Source: BMS3ABIN04 sp965554225 (lineage in GTDB: Bacteria; Bacteroidota; Ignavibacteria; Ignavibacteriales; Melioribacteraceae). From it: a DNA stretch of 10,884 nucleotides. The first letter of the stretch is position 1. Every line of letters starts with the position of its first letter. Below, piece after piece: positions 1 through 6,938 of the stretch. A program made the translations under genes and the position numbers. The notes beneath the pieces were generated by a model. It was not told the origin of the DNA, made no database searches, and saw only the letters and a list, made by a program, of their open reading frames with translations. The stretch lies in contig CBEVZC010000098.1 of the NCBI GenBank assembly GCA_965554225.1, positions 1 to 10,884 of the forward strand. The letters are read 5' to 3'.

Positions 1-81
1 TTAAATTGGTATTATAATAAAATGTGGATGCTATCTGCTGAATATAATGTTATAAAGCTAAAAAATATAAAGGAGTATTTA

Positions 82-528
82 TTGAAAAATATTTTTGTAT
101 TATTCAGCGTTATCGTAATAATCCTTTTATTTGATAACGGTTGCAAATCAACTACAGAACCGACTGAAAACTCTATTTCTATTATAACACAAAATAATTC
201 CTATTCGAGAACAAGTGCAGAAACAGTAATAATTAATTTAACAAATAATTCTTCAAGCCAAGTTTTTTTACCAATCGATAGTACTTTTGTTCTGGAAAGA
301 AAAGATGGTAATAATTGGATTACAAATATTTGGGCTTTACATAGAATTGGGATAAAAAATTATTATTCTTTATTTCCAAATATTCCACACCAAGAAGAAA
401 TGGCTCCTGGATTTTTGCCATCAAAAGGAACTTATAGATTTAAATTTCACATATATAAAGACAGTTCTTTAACTGAATTGCTTCCTGAAAATATTTTATA
501 TTCTAATTCTTTTGAAGTAACTGAATAA
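82..528 (+). CDS. Small lipoprotein with predicted Ig-like beta-sandwich domain
   Basis: A 148-residue secreted lipoprotein of unknown role. I start it at the TTG at 82 because AAAGGAG (69-75) lies 6 nt upstream and the product then opens with Met-Lys, a hydrophobic stretch (residues 4-17) and Cys21, a normal lipoprotein signal peptide. The lipobox reads Asp-Asn-Gly-Cys, which is atypical at -3. An in-frame ATG at 22 would add 20 polar residues before the signal and has no ribosome binding site. The mature part (from about residue 30) alternates hydrophobic and polar residues, with an Asn-rich strand around TVIINLTNNSS, a Leu-Glu-Arg strand followed by a Trp, and a Pro-Gly turn before a Tyr-Arg-Phe strand. 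That pattern resembles bacterial Ig-like domains, but this is a fold guess, not a family match. It probably sits in a membrane facing the periplasm or outside. No partner gene or terminator is visible. Confidence 0.7.
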   Translation: MKNIFVLFSVIVIILLFDNGCKSTTEPTENSISIITQNNSYSRTSAETVIINLTNNSSSQVFLPIDSTFVLERKDGNNWITNIWALHRIGIKNYYSLFPNIPHQEEMAPGFLPSKGTYRFKFHIYKDSSLTELLPENILYSNSFEVTE

Positions 529-593
529 CAATTATTTAAATATGCATAAACAAAAGAATAATATTATTCTTAAAAAATATATCAATTATCTAA

Positions 594-830
594 AACGCTT
601 TATCAAAAGCTGCTTAAGCCGACAGCGTATTCGAGTTCGGCAATTTATAAATTTTAAAGTTGGTCGTTCCGTTTCGGTTAACTTGTTCAACGTATTCGTT
701 CTAATAAATAAAATTGCAAACCGTGTGTACGAGACAATTTACACACGGTTTGCTCAATCTTTGGCAGTTGTTTTCTAAGCAGCTTTGTTGTTCTGGGCTG
801 CGGCTTAGCAGCGACGCCGTTATAAGCTTT
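594..830. repeat. Nested imperfect palindrome ending in CCGTTATAAGC
   Basis: Outer arms GCTGCTTAAGCC (609-620) and GGCTTAGCAGC (802-812) are reverse complements apart from one extra T. Inside are GCCGA/TCGGC (618-622 and 637-641), a perfect 14-bp hairpin (716-753), and CTAAGCAGC (775-783) facing GCTG-CGG-CTTAG (797-808). The block closes with CCGTTATAAGC (817-827), a motif that recurs after the other two palindromic spacers. The structure resembles folded recombination sites or structured cassette spacers; its function is inferred. Confidence 0.55.
716..753. repeat. Perfect 14-bp inverted repeat (stem-loop)
   Basis: GCAAACCGTGTGTA (716-729) and TACACACGGTTTGC (740-753) are exact reverse complements with a 10-nt loop. 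The stem is long and contains GC pairs in an otherwise AT-rich spacer. It lies about 190 bases after the lipoprotein stop codon and is not followed by a T run, so it is not a typical intrinsic terminator. It may stabilise the upstream mRNA or be part of the larger palindromic element. Confidence 0.8.
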
Positions 831-947
831 TTAGAATTTCATACAAGTTGCTTTCTTCATAAAATTGGAATATTTTATTAAAAATAAAAAAATATACAAT
901 AAGCGAAATATTGTGTAATAAACGAAAATTGAATTAACATATAGTCC

Positions 948-984
948 TGCTAAACGCAATGCGTTTATTGGGAAGTTAGCAAAC
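948..984. repeat. Palindrome just upstream of the 622-residue lipoprotein gene
   Basis: TGCTAA (948-953) and TTAGCA (976-981) enclose the compact inverted repeat TAAACGCA-A-TGCGTTTA (951-967). The right arm is part of GTTAGCAAAC (975-984), which reappears inverted as GTTTGCTAAC at 2878-2887, five bases after the gene's stop codon. The pair therefore brackets a single gene. Confidence 0.6.
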
Positions 985-1004
985 ATTTAAAAACAAGGTC
1001 AGCA

Positions 1005-2873
1005 ATGAAGAATTTACATACACTTTTAATATTAATTATATTTACAGCATGTGCAGGAGGGTTGAAGGATAATGAAAAAACAATTGAATCTTCAAATGCC
1101 GTTTATGACCAGTTCGACTTAAAAAAATCACATAAAATATTAGAAGCAGTTCTTTTAACTGATACTTTAAAAAATGAGCAAAAATGTATAGCATTAAGAA
1201 AATTAGCTCATCAGGATTGGAAATATTACAAAGATTATGATTTAGCTAAGAAAAGTCTAATAAAAGCTGATTCAATAGGATATTCCAGATTTGATACATG
1301 GACGCTTATGAGCAGAATAGGGCGAGAATCTAAGAATTTTAATGATGCTCTCAATGCTGCAATAAAATCTGAAGAATTTGCAACATCCAAAAGCGAAGTT
1401 AATGACTCAAAAATAGAATATGCTCAAGTTGTATATGACTTTTCGGTAGACAATTGTAAAAATGGTAACTCCGTAGATACAAATTTGCTAATTGAGGCTT
1501 CAGAACTACTTTCTACAGTATTAGAAACTAATGCAGGTATGCCAAAACCATCAAAACTATTACTCGGTATATCATTGTTTAATAATGATGGAGAAAATGC
1601 GTTAAAAGCATGGTTATCCTATTTCCAAATTCAAGATATTCAACACACTTATCCGTATTTATCAAATACAGCCAAAAACCTAGAACAAATTTGCAAAAAC
1701 TGGGATAGAAATATATTAACTGTTTCAGAGCAGGAGATGTTAATTGATGCTCTGGCGTCATCAAGGTTTTATGAATTTATTCCGATTTATGTCAAAATAT
1801 ATAATAATGAATCTGACTACCATCAAAAAATTAAAGATGTTATTACCTATTCTCATTATTTAAAAGAGGTTGAAGAAGAAACAAATGAATATTATCGTTT
1901 GATTGCAATTGAACAGGAAAATGAAAACGCCTATAAAAAATGGTTAAACAATAAAAGAAAAGAACTTTGGAACAATCTTTCTTTTACATCTAAAAAAGCC
2001 TATAACGAGAGTGATTTTTTAAAGGAAACCAAAAAACACTTTGGTGCAAGAGGTTTTACAGGTGGTACCGGGAACTATAGCGGATATGTTTTATGTCTTG
2101 GACACATTGTAAATCAAGAAAAGGCTAAAATTGAACAATATGGCTACAAGCCTGAATTTACATACACACAAATAGACATGATGACTTCTAATGGATATTC
2201 CAGTTGGTTTTGGGAAGATAAAGCCATTGGCGGTTGGGCTACAGACAATGAAATAATACATATTCGAGAAGTTTATTTAAACGGACCGTTTGTAGCATGG
2301 AAAACGATTACAGATTCGATAGAAAAACAAAAAACAGAAAAATTAATTAATGAGTTTCTGAATAATTCCTCTACAAGGCAGCTTGAATTATCGGATGGTT
2401 TGGCTACTAAGTTACAATTTGATGCAATAAGTGATTTATACAATGAACTCTTTACAGATGGATTATCAGGACAAGAATTAAAGTTGGCATTCCTTTCCAG
2501 GTATGAGAAATATAGAATAGAAGCATCAATTCTTGCGCACGAAGGTAGGCATAGTATTGAAAAAAAATACATGCCTGAAGAATTTGAAAAATGGAGCAAT
2601 GAAGAACGTGAATTCCATGCAAAGCTTTCACAAATTATTTTTGCATCAGAGCCGAGATTGGAACTAGCAGGAATTGTAAATGATATGACTGGAAACTCAG
2701 GGCATGCCAAAGCAAATAAACGAATTGTAGATATTGCCGCCGAATGGATAAAAATGAATAAAGAGAAAATTGCGGAGTATTCAAGTGATAAACCAGACTT
2801 TTCACAAATATATTTATTGACAAATGAACAATTAAAGGAATGCTATAAACAAGCAGATCCTTTGAATAAATAA
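1005..2873 (+). CDS. Large lipoprotein: helical repeats plus HEGRH metallopeptidase-like domain
   Basis: A 622-residue lipoprotein. The signal peptide is only 15 residues (hydrophobic 4-13) and ends Phe-Thr-Ala-Cys16, a good lipobox. Residues about 33-145 are paired amphipathic helices with Ala/Leu/Tyr spacing like tetratricopeptide repeats, for example around DYDLAKKSLIKADSIGY and NFNDALNAAIKSEEFA. The C-terminal third (about 345-600) carries His512-Glu-Gly-Arg-His516, a match to the zinc-binding HExxH motif, followed by Glu536 and Glu549 as candidate third ligands, as in gluzincin-type peptidases. Visible zinc-ligand geometry plus membrane anchoring suggests a cell-envelope peptidase, but I do not recognise the family and activity is inferred. 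The start has a weak AAGGT 6 nt upstream and gives a perfect signal peptide. The gene stands alone between palindromic spacers and shares no operon. Confidence 0.8.
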   Translation: MKNLHTLLILIIFTACAGGLKDNEKTIESSNAVYDQFDLKKSHKILEAVLLTDTLKNEQKCIALRKLAHQDWKYYKDYDLAKKSLIKADSIGYSRFDTWTLMSRIGRESKNFNDALNAAIKSEEFATSKSEVNDSKIEYAQVVYDFSVDNCKNGNSVDTNLLIEASELLSTVLETNAGMPKPSKLLLGISLFNNDGENALKAWLSYFQIQDIQHTYPYLSNTAKNLEQICKNWDRNILTVSEQEMLIDALASSRFYEFIPIYVKIYNNESDYHQKIKDVITYSHYLKEVEEETNEYYRLIAIEQENENAYKKWLNNKRKELWNNLSFTSKKAYNESDFLKETKKHFGARGFTGGTGNYSGYVLCLGHIVNQEKAKIEQYGYKPEFTYTQIDMMTSNGYSSWFWEDKAIGGWATDNEIIHIREVYLNGPFVAWKTITDSIEKQKTEKLINEFLNNSSTRQLELSDGLATKLQFDAISDLYNELFTDGLSGQELKLAFLSRYEKYRIEASILAHEGRHSIEKKYMPEEFEKWSNEEREFHAKLSQIIFASEPRLELAGIVNDMTGNSGHAKANKRIVDIAAEWIKMNKEKIAEYSSDKPDFSQIYLLTNEQLKECYKQADPLNK

Positions 2874-2877
2874 AAAC

Positions 2878-3014
2878 GTTTGCTAACACTTTGTATAAGT
2901 AATGGCAGAGGAAGTGCTAAATATTAAGGTTTGTAGCCCGCTCAAACTGCGTAGCAGTTTGACAGGAAAGTACTACGCAGTCGGCTACTATTCATACAAT
3001 TTACCGTTGTAGCC
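2878..3014. repeat. Palindromic element with alternative stems, ending in CCGTTGTAGCC
   Basis: It begins with GTTTGCTAAC (2878-2887), the inverted partner of 975-984. Outer arms are TTGTAT/ATACAA (2891-2896, 2994-2999) with AGTA/TACT (2898-2901, 2986-2989). Inside are GTAGCC/GGCTAC (2933-2938, 2983-2988), an 8-bp hairpin CAAACTGC-GTA-GCAGTTTG (2943-2961), and a competing 9-bp pair ACTGCGTAG/CTACGCAGT (2946-2954, 2973-2981). The two inner pairings cannot form together, so the element can switch folds. It closes with CCGTTGTAGCC (3004-3014). Confidence 0.6.
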
Positions 3015-3190
3015 AATAAAAAAAAAGAAAACCGATTACTAAAATTGAAAGAGAAAAGTTAATGAAATGCCACCGAACAAATAGCACACTTGCCCGTTCC
3101 GCAAGTGGGATTTGGTTTTTGCCGACACACCAATCCGACCCGAAAAAAACAAAAGAGTATGAATTTACCCACCGCAAAAAAACAAAATAA

Positions 3191-3223
3191 TTGCATTTAA
3201 TTGATAAATTATTTATAATTCTG
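3191..3223 (+). promoter_or_regulatory. Possible promoter of the restriction-modification operon
   Basis: TTG (3191-3193) and TAATTCTG (3216-3223, one mismatch to TAnnTTTG) lie 22 nt apart, slightly longer than the usual Bacteroidota spacing. It is the best candidate in the AT-rich leader and would put transcription start within or next to the palindrome at 3231-3242. Weak evidence. Confidence 0.3.
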
Positions 3224-3230
3224 GCAAATA

Positions 3231-3254
3231 TTGTTTAAACAAAAGTTGTCTAAA
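3231..3254 (+). promoter_or_regulatory. Putative operator: 12-bp palindrome plus repeated half-site
   Basis: TTGTTTAAACAA (3231-3242) is a perfect palindrome 11 nt before the control gene's ATG. Its left half TTGTTTAAA recurs with one change as TTGTCTAAA (3246-3254), 15 bp further on and touching the start codon. Two spaced half-sites in front of a small XRE-type gene of a restriction system match the known layout of controller-protein operators, so binding by the gene's own product is a reasonable inference. Confidence 0.5.
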
Positions 3255-3553
3255 TGAAAAATTTAAAAGACATATTACGAGAAGCAAGATTGCAACAAGG
3301 AATTGTGTTGAGAGAAGTAGCATCTGCAACTGAAATCGACCAAACTATTGTAAATAAGTTTGAACTCGGAGAACGAAAACCATCAAGGGCACAAGTTGAA
3401 AAATTGGCTGACTTTTACAAATTAGACAAAGACGAATTAATAATTGCTTGGAAAAGTGATTTGGTTTACAACGACTTAAAAGATGAGAAGTTGGCAAGTC
3501 AAATATTAAAAGTAGCAGAACAGAAAATTGAATATTCTAAAAAGGCTAAATAA
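3254..3553 (+). CDS. XRE-family helix-turn-helix regulator, controller-protein-like
   Basis: A 99-residue DNA-binding protein. Residues 4-57 form a typical five-helix XRE/Cro fold: the helix-turn-helix spans about 19-37 (LREVASATEIDQTIVNKFE), followed by the family signature Gly39-Glu-Arg-Lys-Pro43 and a last helix with Leu51-Ala-Asp-Phe-Tyr55. A charged tail (about 58-99, with helix ASQILKVAEQKIEY) extends beyond the minimal fold; I recall this architecture from regulators beside restriction genes in Bacteroidota. It is the first gene of the operon, with its stop 3 nt before the methyltransferase start. The likely job is to time expression so that methylation precedes cutting, probably by autoregulation through the palindrome at 3231-3242. 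There is no obvious ribosome binding site, which is common in this phylum. Confidence 0.85.
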   Translation: MKNLKDILREARLQQGIVLREVASATEIDQTIVNKFELGERKPSRAQVEKLADFYKLDKDELIIAWKSDLVYNDLKDEKLASQILKVAEQKIEYSKKAK

Positions 3554-3556
3554 GCT

Positions 3557-6103
3557 ATGGCAACAAATACAAAGAAGGATAAGTTTTATAGTGTTTTAAA
3601 AAACATTTTTATCGGTGCTAAAATTGAAGGCAATTCAGGTTATGTAAACCTGATGCGAATAAAGAATAAATATTATCAGAATTTTAAAGGACAACTGGCA
3701 ACGGACATTGATAAAAAATTGGATGAAGTAGGCAGAAACTTTGAAGAAGAACTTTATAATAAACTTTATACATTTTTTAAAAAGTATTTCTCTGAAAGCG
3801 GCTCCATTTATTTTTCTTATACGCCATTACAAGAAAAGGTTTACGAAAGAATATACCGAGATGATAAAGATGTAATGCTTTTTTGGAAAACAAATATGCT
3901 TTATTATGTAAAAACCGAAAGGCTTTACCAAAATATGGACTTCCAGGATGAAGATAACCAGATTTGGTATCATTTTGATGTTTCGGAATTGGAGCATAAA
4001 CAAAATAACGAAAAGAAAGAATTGATTTTTGAATATGATAAATCTTGGCACGAAGAGGGAAAACGGGAAATATTCTTTAAAGTAAAGTACTCAAAAAACG
4101 GAAGTAAAACTAAAATTGAAGGCATTCTAAAAAAGATAAAAAAATCTACCAAAGCATTTGGCTCTTTTAAGGAAGCAGAATTAAAAAGAGCATTGGGAAT
4201 TTTCCGTAAACAAAGTGAAGTGGATTATTTTATAAATAAAAATGCTAAAGAATTTTTACGTGAACAATTTAGCCTTTGGATAAAGACCTATGTTTTTGAC
4301 GATGATACCATTTTTGAAGAAGCAAGACTAAAACAACTAAAAGCATTACGTGATATTGCCTACAATATTATTGACCTTGTTAGCCAGTTTGAAGACGAAT
4401 TGGTTAAAATATGGAACAAACCAAAATTTGCTCATTCTTCTAATTACGTAATTACTCTTGATAGAATTGCCGACAAAAATTTTGCACTGCTTGAAAAATT
4501 ACTAAAACACAAAGGCATAACTAAGCAAATAAAAGAATGGCAAGAATTGGGAATGATTTCTGACAAATTTAATGTTGCCGATATTTTTAATAAAGAAAAA
4601 AAGGATAAAGAATTATTTGAAAAAGAAAAACAAAACAAACTAAACCAAAAATGGCAATTTTTACCATTAGACACAAAATACTTTAAAGACTTAGAATTTG
4701 ATATACTTGCTTTGTTTGATGATTTGGATAAGCAATTAGATGGTTGGCTGATACATTCCGAAAATTATCAGGCATTGAATACAATTAGATATAAGTTTAT
4801 GGGGAATGTTAAATCAATTTATATTGACCCTCCCTTTAATTTGGATAAAAATGCTGATTTTAAATATTTGGTAAATTATAAAGACGCAACGTGGGCGAGT
4901 TTGCTCGAAAATAGAATTTCAATTTCAAAATCACTTATAAGTAATGACGGCAGTATGTTTACACGTTGTGATTATAATGGAAACCATATTGTAAGGTCAA
5001 TTTTAGACCAGTGTTTTGGCAATGAAAATTTCAAAAATGAAATAGTAGTAAACCGATTTAAAAGACAATTGGATGATTTATCAAGACTGAATTTTGCAAC
5101 AGAAAGTCTGTTTTACTATGCGAAAACTGCTAATCATAAGCCTAACAAAATTTACCGTAAAAGAAATTGCACTTTTTGCGGACAAGAAAGAGAATCACCT
5201 ATCGAAAGTAAATACATTGACCTTTATTCCAAATCTAATATTGTTTTTGACAAAAATGGAAAGCCAAGAACAATGGCAAAAATTATTGCAGGCAAAGAAT
5301 TACTACCACCAAAAGGCAGACATTGGACTTTTACGCAATCCAAGGTCTTTGATATGGAGAAAGACCAAAGAGTCAGGCTGAACCCTGCAATTGCATACAA
5401 AGATATGAACGGTCTAAGAATAGAAGGACTGCCAGAATATCTACAAACTGATGAAACGCCTATTGATACAGTTTGGACTGATTTAAAAGGTTATGCTTTT
5501 GGTTCTACTTTTTCAACAGAGAATGCAGAAGAACTCCTAAAACGTGTAATTGAATTTTCTTCCAATAAAAACGAATTAGTGCTTGATTACTTTCTTGGAA
5601 GTGGGACAACAATTGCTGTATCTCATAAAACACAAAGAAAATGGATTGGAATTGAATTAGGAGAGCATTATAATACTCACATACTTGCAAGAATGAAAGA
5701 TGTATTATATGGTGATGTTTCAGGCATATCAAAAGATGAAGATGTTAATTGGAAAGGTGGAGGTTTTTTCAAATACTACGAATTAGAACAATACGAAGAA
5801 ACCTTACGAAAAGCCAAATACGAAGACAAAGGAGCATTACCCAAAGATATTTATCATCAATACTTATTCTTTAAAGACTTAAAATTGGCTGATAAAGTTG
5901 CAAAATTGGATGATGAAAGTAAAAGCATAAAAGTTGACCTTACAAAACTTCACGACAAAATAGATATACCCGAAACATTGAGTTTTTTAACAGGAAAATT
6001 CATTAAGCAAATTTTAAAAGATAAAGTTGTTTTTACTGACGGTAGCGAGATTGAATACGCCAATATTGATTATAAAATTGTTAAACCTTTAATTTGGTGG
6101 TAA
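3557..6103 (+). CDS. mod: Type III restriction-modification methyltransferase (Mod)
   Basis: DNA methyltransferase subunit, predicted to make N6-methyladenine and to supply site recognition for the Mod-Res complex. Catalytic motif IV is Asp424-Pro-Pro-Phe427 and the S-adenosylmethionine motif I is Phe679-Leu-Gly-Ser-Gly-Thr-Thr685. Motif IV preceding motif I defines the beta class, which includes type III Mod. The region between (about 500-650) is the probable target-recognition domain and contains a lone Cys538-x-x-Cys541. Downstream, the Asp-Val-Asn-Trp-Lys-Gly-Gly-Gly segment is typical of type III Mod. At 848 residues it is about 200 longer than classical Mod such as EcoP15I; the excess is an N-terminal region (about 1-400), with a conserved-looking block at 82-123 (SGSIYFSYTPLQ, VMLFWKTNMLYYVK). 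The ATG follows the regulator stop by 3 nt. No simple repeat tract for phase variation is visible. Confidence 0.9.
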   Translation: MATNTKKDKFYSVLKNIFIGAKIEGNSGYVNLMRIKNKYYQNFKGQLATDIDKKLDEVGRNFEEELYNKLYTFFKKYFSESGSIYFSYTPLQEKVYERIYRDDKDVMLFWKTNMLYYVKTERLYQNMDFQDEDNQIWYHFDVSELEHKQNNEKKELIFEYDKSWHEEGKREIFFKVKYSKNGSKTKIEGILKKIKKSTKAFGSFKEAELKRALGIFRKQSEVDYFINKNAKEFLREQFSLWIKTYVFDDDTIFEEARLKQLKALRDIAYNIIDLVSQFEDELVKIWNKPKFAHSSNYVITLDRIADKNFALLEKLLKHKGITKQIKEWQELGMISDKFNVADIFNKEKKDKELFEKEKQNKLNQKWQFLPLDTKYFKDLEFDILALFDDLDKQLDGWLIHSENYQALNTIRYKFMGNVKSIYIDPPFNLDKNADFKYLVNYKDATWASLLENRISISKSLISNDGSMFTRCDYNGNHIVRSILDQCFGNENFKNEIVVNRFKRQLDDLSRLNFATESLFYYAKTANHKPNKIYRKRNCTFCGQERESPIESKYIDLYSKSNIVFDKNGKPRTMAKIIAGKELLPPKGRHWTFTQSKVFDMEKDQRVRLNPAIAYKDMNGLRIEGLPEYLQTDETPIDTVWTDLKGYAFGSTFSTENAEELLKRVIEFSSNKNELVLDYFLGSGTTIAVSHKTQRKWIGIELGEHYNTHILARMKDVLYGDVSGISKDEDVNWKGGGFFKYYELEQYEETLRKAKYEDKGALPKDIYHQYLFFKDLKLADKVAKLDDESKSIKVDLTKLHDKIDIPETLSFLTGKFIKQILKDKVVFTDGSEIEYANIDYKIVKPLIWW

Positions 6104-6104
6104 T

Positions 6105-6938
6105 ATGGAAAAAGAAACTGCAATAAGAATATTTGAACATAAGCAAGTGCGTTCACATTGGGACAAGGAAAATGGAAAATGGTATTTTTCGATTGTTGAT
6201 GTAATTTCAATATTAGCAGAAAATAAACGCCCCAGAAAATATTGGAGCGACCTGAAGAAAAAGTTAAAGGAAGAAGGAAGTGAACTGTCCGAAAAAATCG
6301 GACAGTTGAAAATGCAGGCTGCCGATGGCAAAATGCGAATGACTGATGTTGCAGATACAGAACAACTATTCAGACTAATTCAATCTATACCTTCGCCCAA
6401 AGCAGAACCTTTTAAACAATGGCTGGCAAAAGTTGGAAGAGAGCGAATTGATGAGATAGAAGACCCAGAACTTGCTTTTGAACGTGCAATGGAAACATAT
6501 CTTAAAAAAGGGTATAGCAAAGAATGGATAAACCAACGATTAAAAAGTATTGAAGTAAGAAAAGAACTTACAGACGAATGGGATACAAGAGGTGTAAAAA
6601 AAGGTTTGGAATATGCAATTCTTACCAATGAAATTACTGAAGCATGGAGCGGTTTTGATGTAAAAAAATACAAAAATTTTAAAGGACTGAAAAAGGAAAA
6701 CCTTCGGGATAATATGACAAATCTTGAATTGGTTTTAAGTATGCTTGCCGAGGCTACTACTACTGAAATAAGCAAAGAAAAAAAACCGGAAACATTTGAA
6801 CAAAATCGAAAAATTGCCAATCAGGGCGGAACCATAGCGGGAAATGCCAGAAAAGAAATAGAAGAAAAATCAGGTAAGAAAGTAATATCATCAGCGAATG
6901 CCAAAAAGCTTTTAAAGAAAAAAAATAAAGATGAATAG
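6105..6938 (+). CDS. BRO-N domain protein, phage antirepressor-like
   Basis: A 277-residue protein. Residues about 7-120 match the BRO-N (Bro/antirepressor) domain pattern: a Trp-Tyr-Phe-Ser-Ile-Val-Asp-Val-Ile strand-helix (26-34), Arg-Lys-Tyr-Trp, then Leu-Phe-Arg-Leu-Ile-Gln-Ser-Ile-Pro-Ser-Pro-Lys-Ala-Glu-Pro-Phe. That domain binds DNA in phage and viral antirepressors. The C-terminal part (about 125-240: AMETYLKKGYSKEWINQRLK, then LKKENLRDNMTNLELVLSML) belongs to the same bacterial family as I recall it; the tail is Lys-rich and basic. It begins 1 nt after the mod stop and overlaps res by 8 nt, so it is built into the operon. Classical type III systems have only Mod and Res. Possible roles are an extra regulator, a sensor of phage, or a DNA-binding accessory of the complex; none is shown by the sequence. 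Confidence 0.85.
   Translation: MEKETAIRIFEHKQVRSHWDKENGKWYFSIVDVISILAENKRPRKYWSDLKKKLKEEGSELSEKIGQLKMQAADGKMRMTDVADTEQLFRLIQSIPSPKAEPFKQWLAKVGRERIDEIEDPELAFERAMETYLKKGYSKEWINQRLKSIEVRKELTDEWDTRGVKKGLEYAILTNEITEAWSGFDVKKYKNFKGLKKENLRDNMTNLELVLSMLAEATTTEISKEKKPETFEQNRKIANQGGTIAGNARKEIEEKSGKKVISSANAKKLLKKKNKDE
6283..6307. repeat. Perfect 10-bp hairpin inside the BRO-N gene
   Basis: AACTGTCCGA (6283-6292) and TCGGACAGTT (6298-6307) are exact reverse complements around an A5 loop, inside codons for roughly residues 60-68 of the BRO protein. As RNA this is a strong stem in an AT-rich message, located between mod and res. There is no U run, so it is not a standard terminator. It may slow ribosomes, adjust the mod:res ratio, or be chance. 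Confidence 0.7.

Larger units (their letters stand above)
529..1004. other. Intergenic spacer of 476 bases with nested palindromes
   Basis: No convincing gene. The left part (about 594-830) is a nested imperfect palindrome and the right end (948-984) a second, smaller one, both listed separately. Between them lies a very AT-rich stretch (about 840-945) with a short inverted repeat, ACAATA (896-901) and TATTGT (909-914), around a 7-nt loop. I saw no clear TTG/TAnnTTTG promoter for the gene at 1005, although the AT-rich stretch is the obvious place for one. Confidence 0.6.
2874..3253. other. Intergenic spacer of 380 bases before the restriction operon
   Basis: The first part (2878-3014) is a palindromic element listed separately. 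After it comes an A9 run (3018-3026) and a 7-bp hairpin, CACTTGC (3087-3093) with GCAAGTG (3101-3107), followed by TTTGGTTTTT, which could be a weak terminator isolating the operon. A 42-codon open frame (3062-3190) runs through this hairpin but shows no protein-like features. The last 60 bases are very AT-rich and hold the putative promoter and operator of the operon. Confidence 0.6.

Noticed and set aside
22..81. ATG at 22 as the start of the first lipoprotein
   Set aside because: It would place a polar stretch before the signal peptide and has no ribosome binding site, while TTG at 82 has AAAGGAG at good spacing.
542..778. 78-codon open frame on the + strand after the first lipoprotein
   Set aside because: It runs through several palindromes, including the perfect 14-bp repeat, lacks a ribosome binding site and has a composition dictated by the repeats.
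2273..2710. 145-codon open frame on the - strand inside the 622-residue lipoprotein gene
   Set aside because: Antisense to a gene with signal peptide and motif support; its Ser/Leu-rich product is typical of shadow frames. The 146-codon - strand frame at 6380-6820 is rejected likewise.
3062..3190. 42-codon open frame in the spacer before the restriction operon
   Set aside because: It spans a hairpin and a basic, low-complexity end, with no ribosome binding site or protein-like pattern.
3557..6103. Phase-variable repeat tract in mod, as in many pathogens' type III systems
   Set aside because: Only ordinary short A runs are present; no tetranucleotide or longer tandem repeat was seen.
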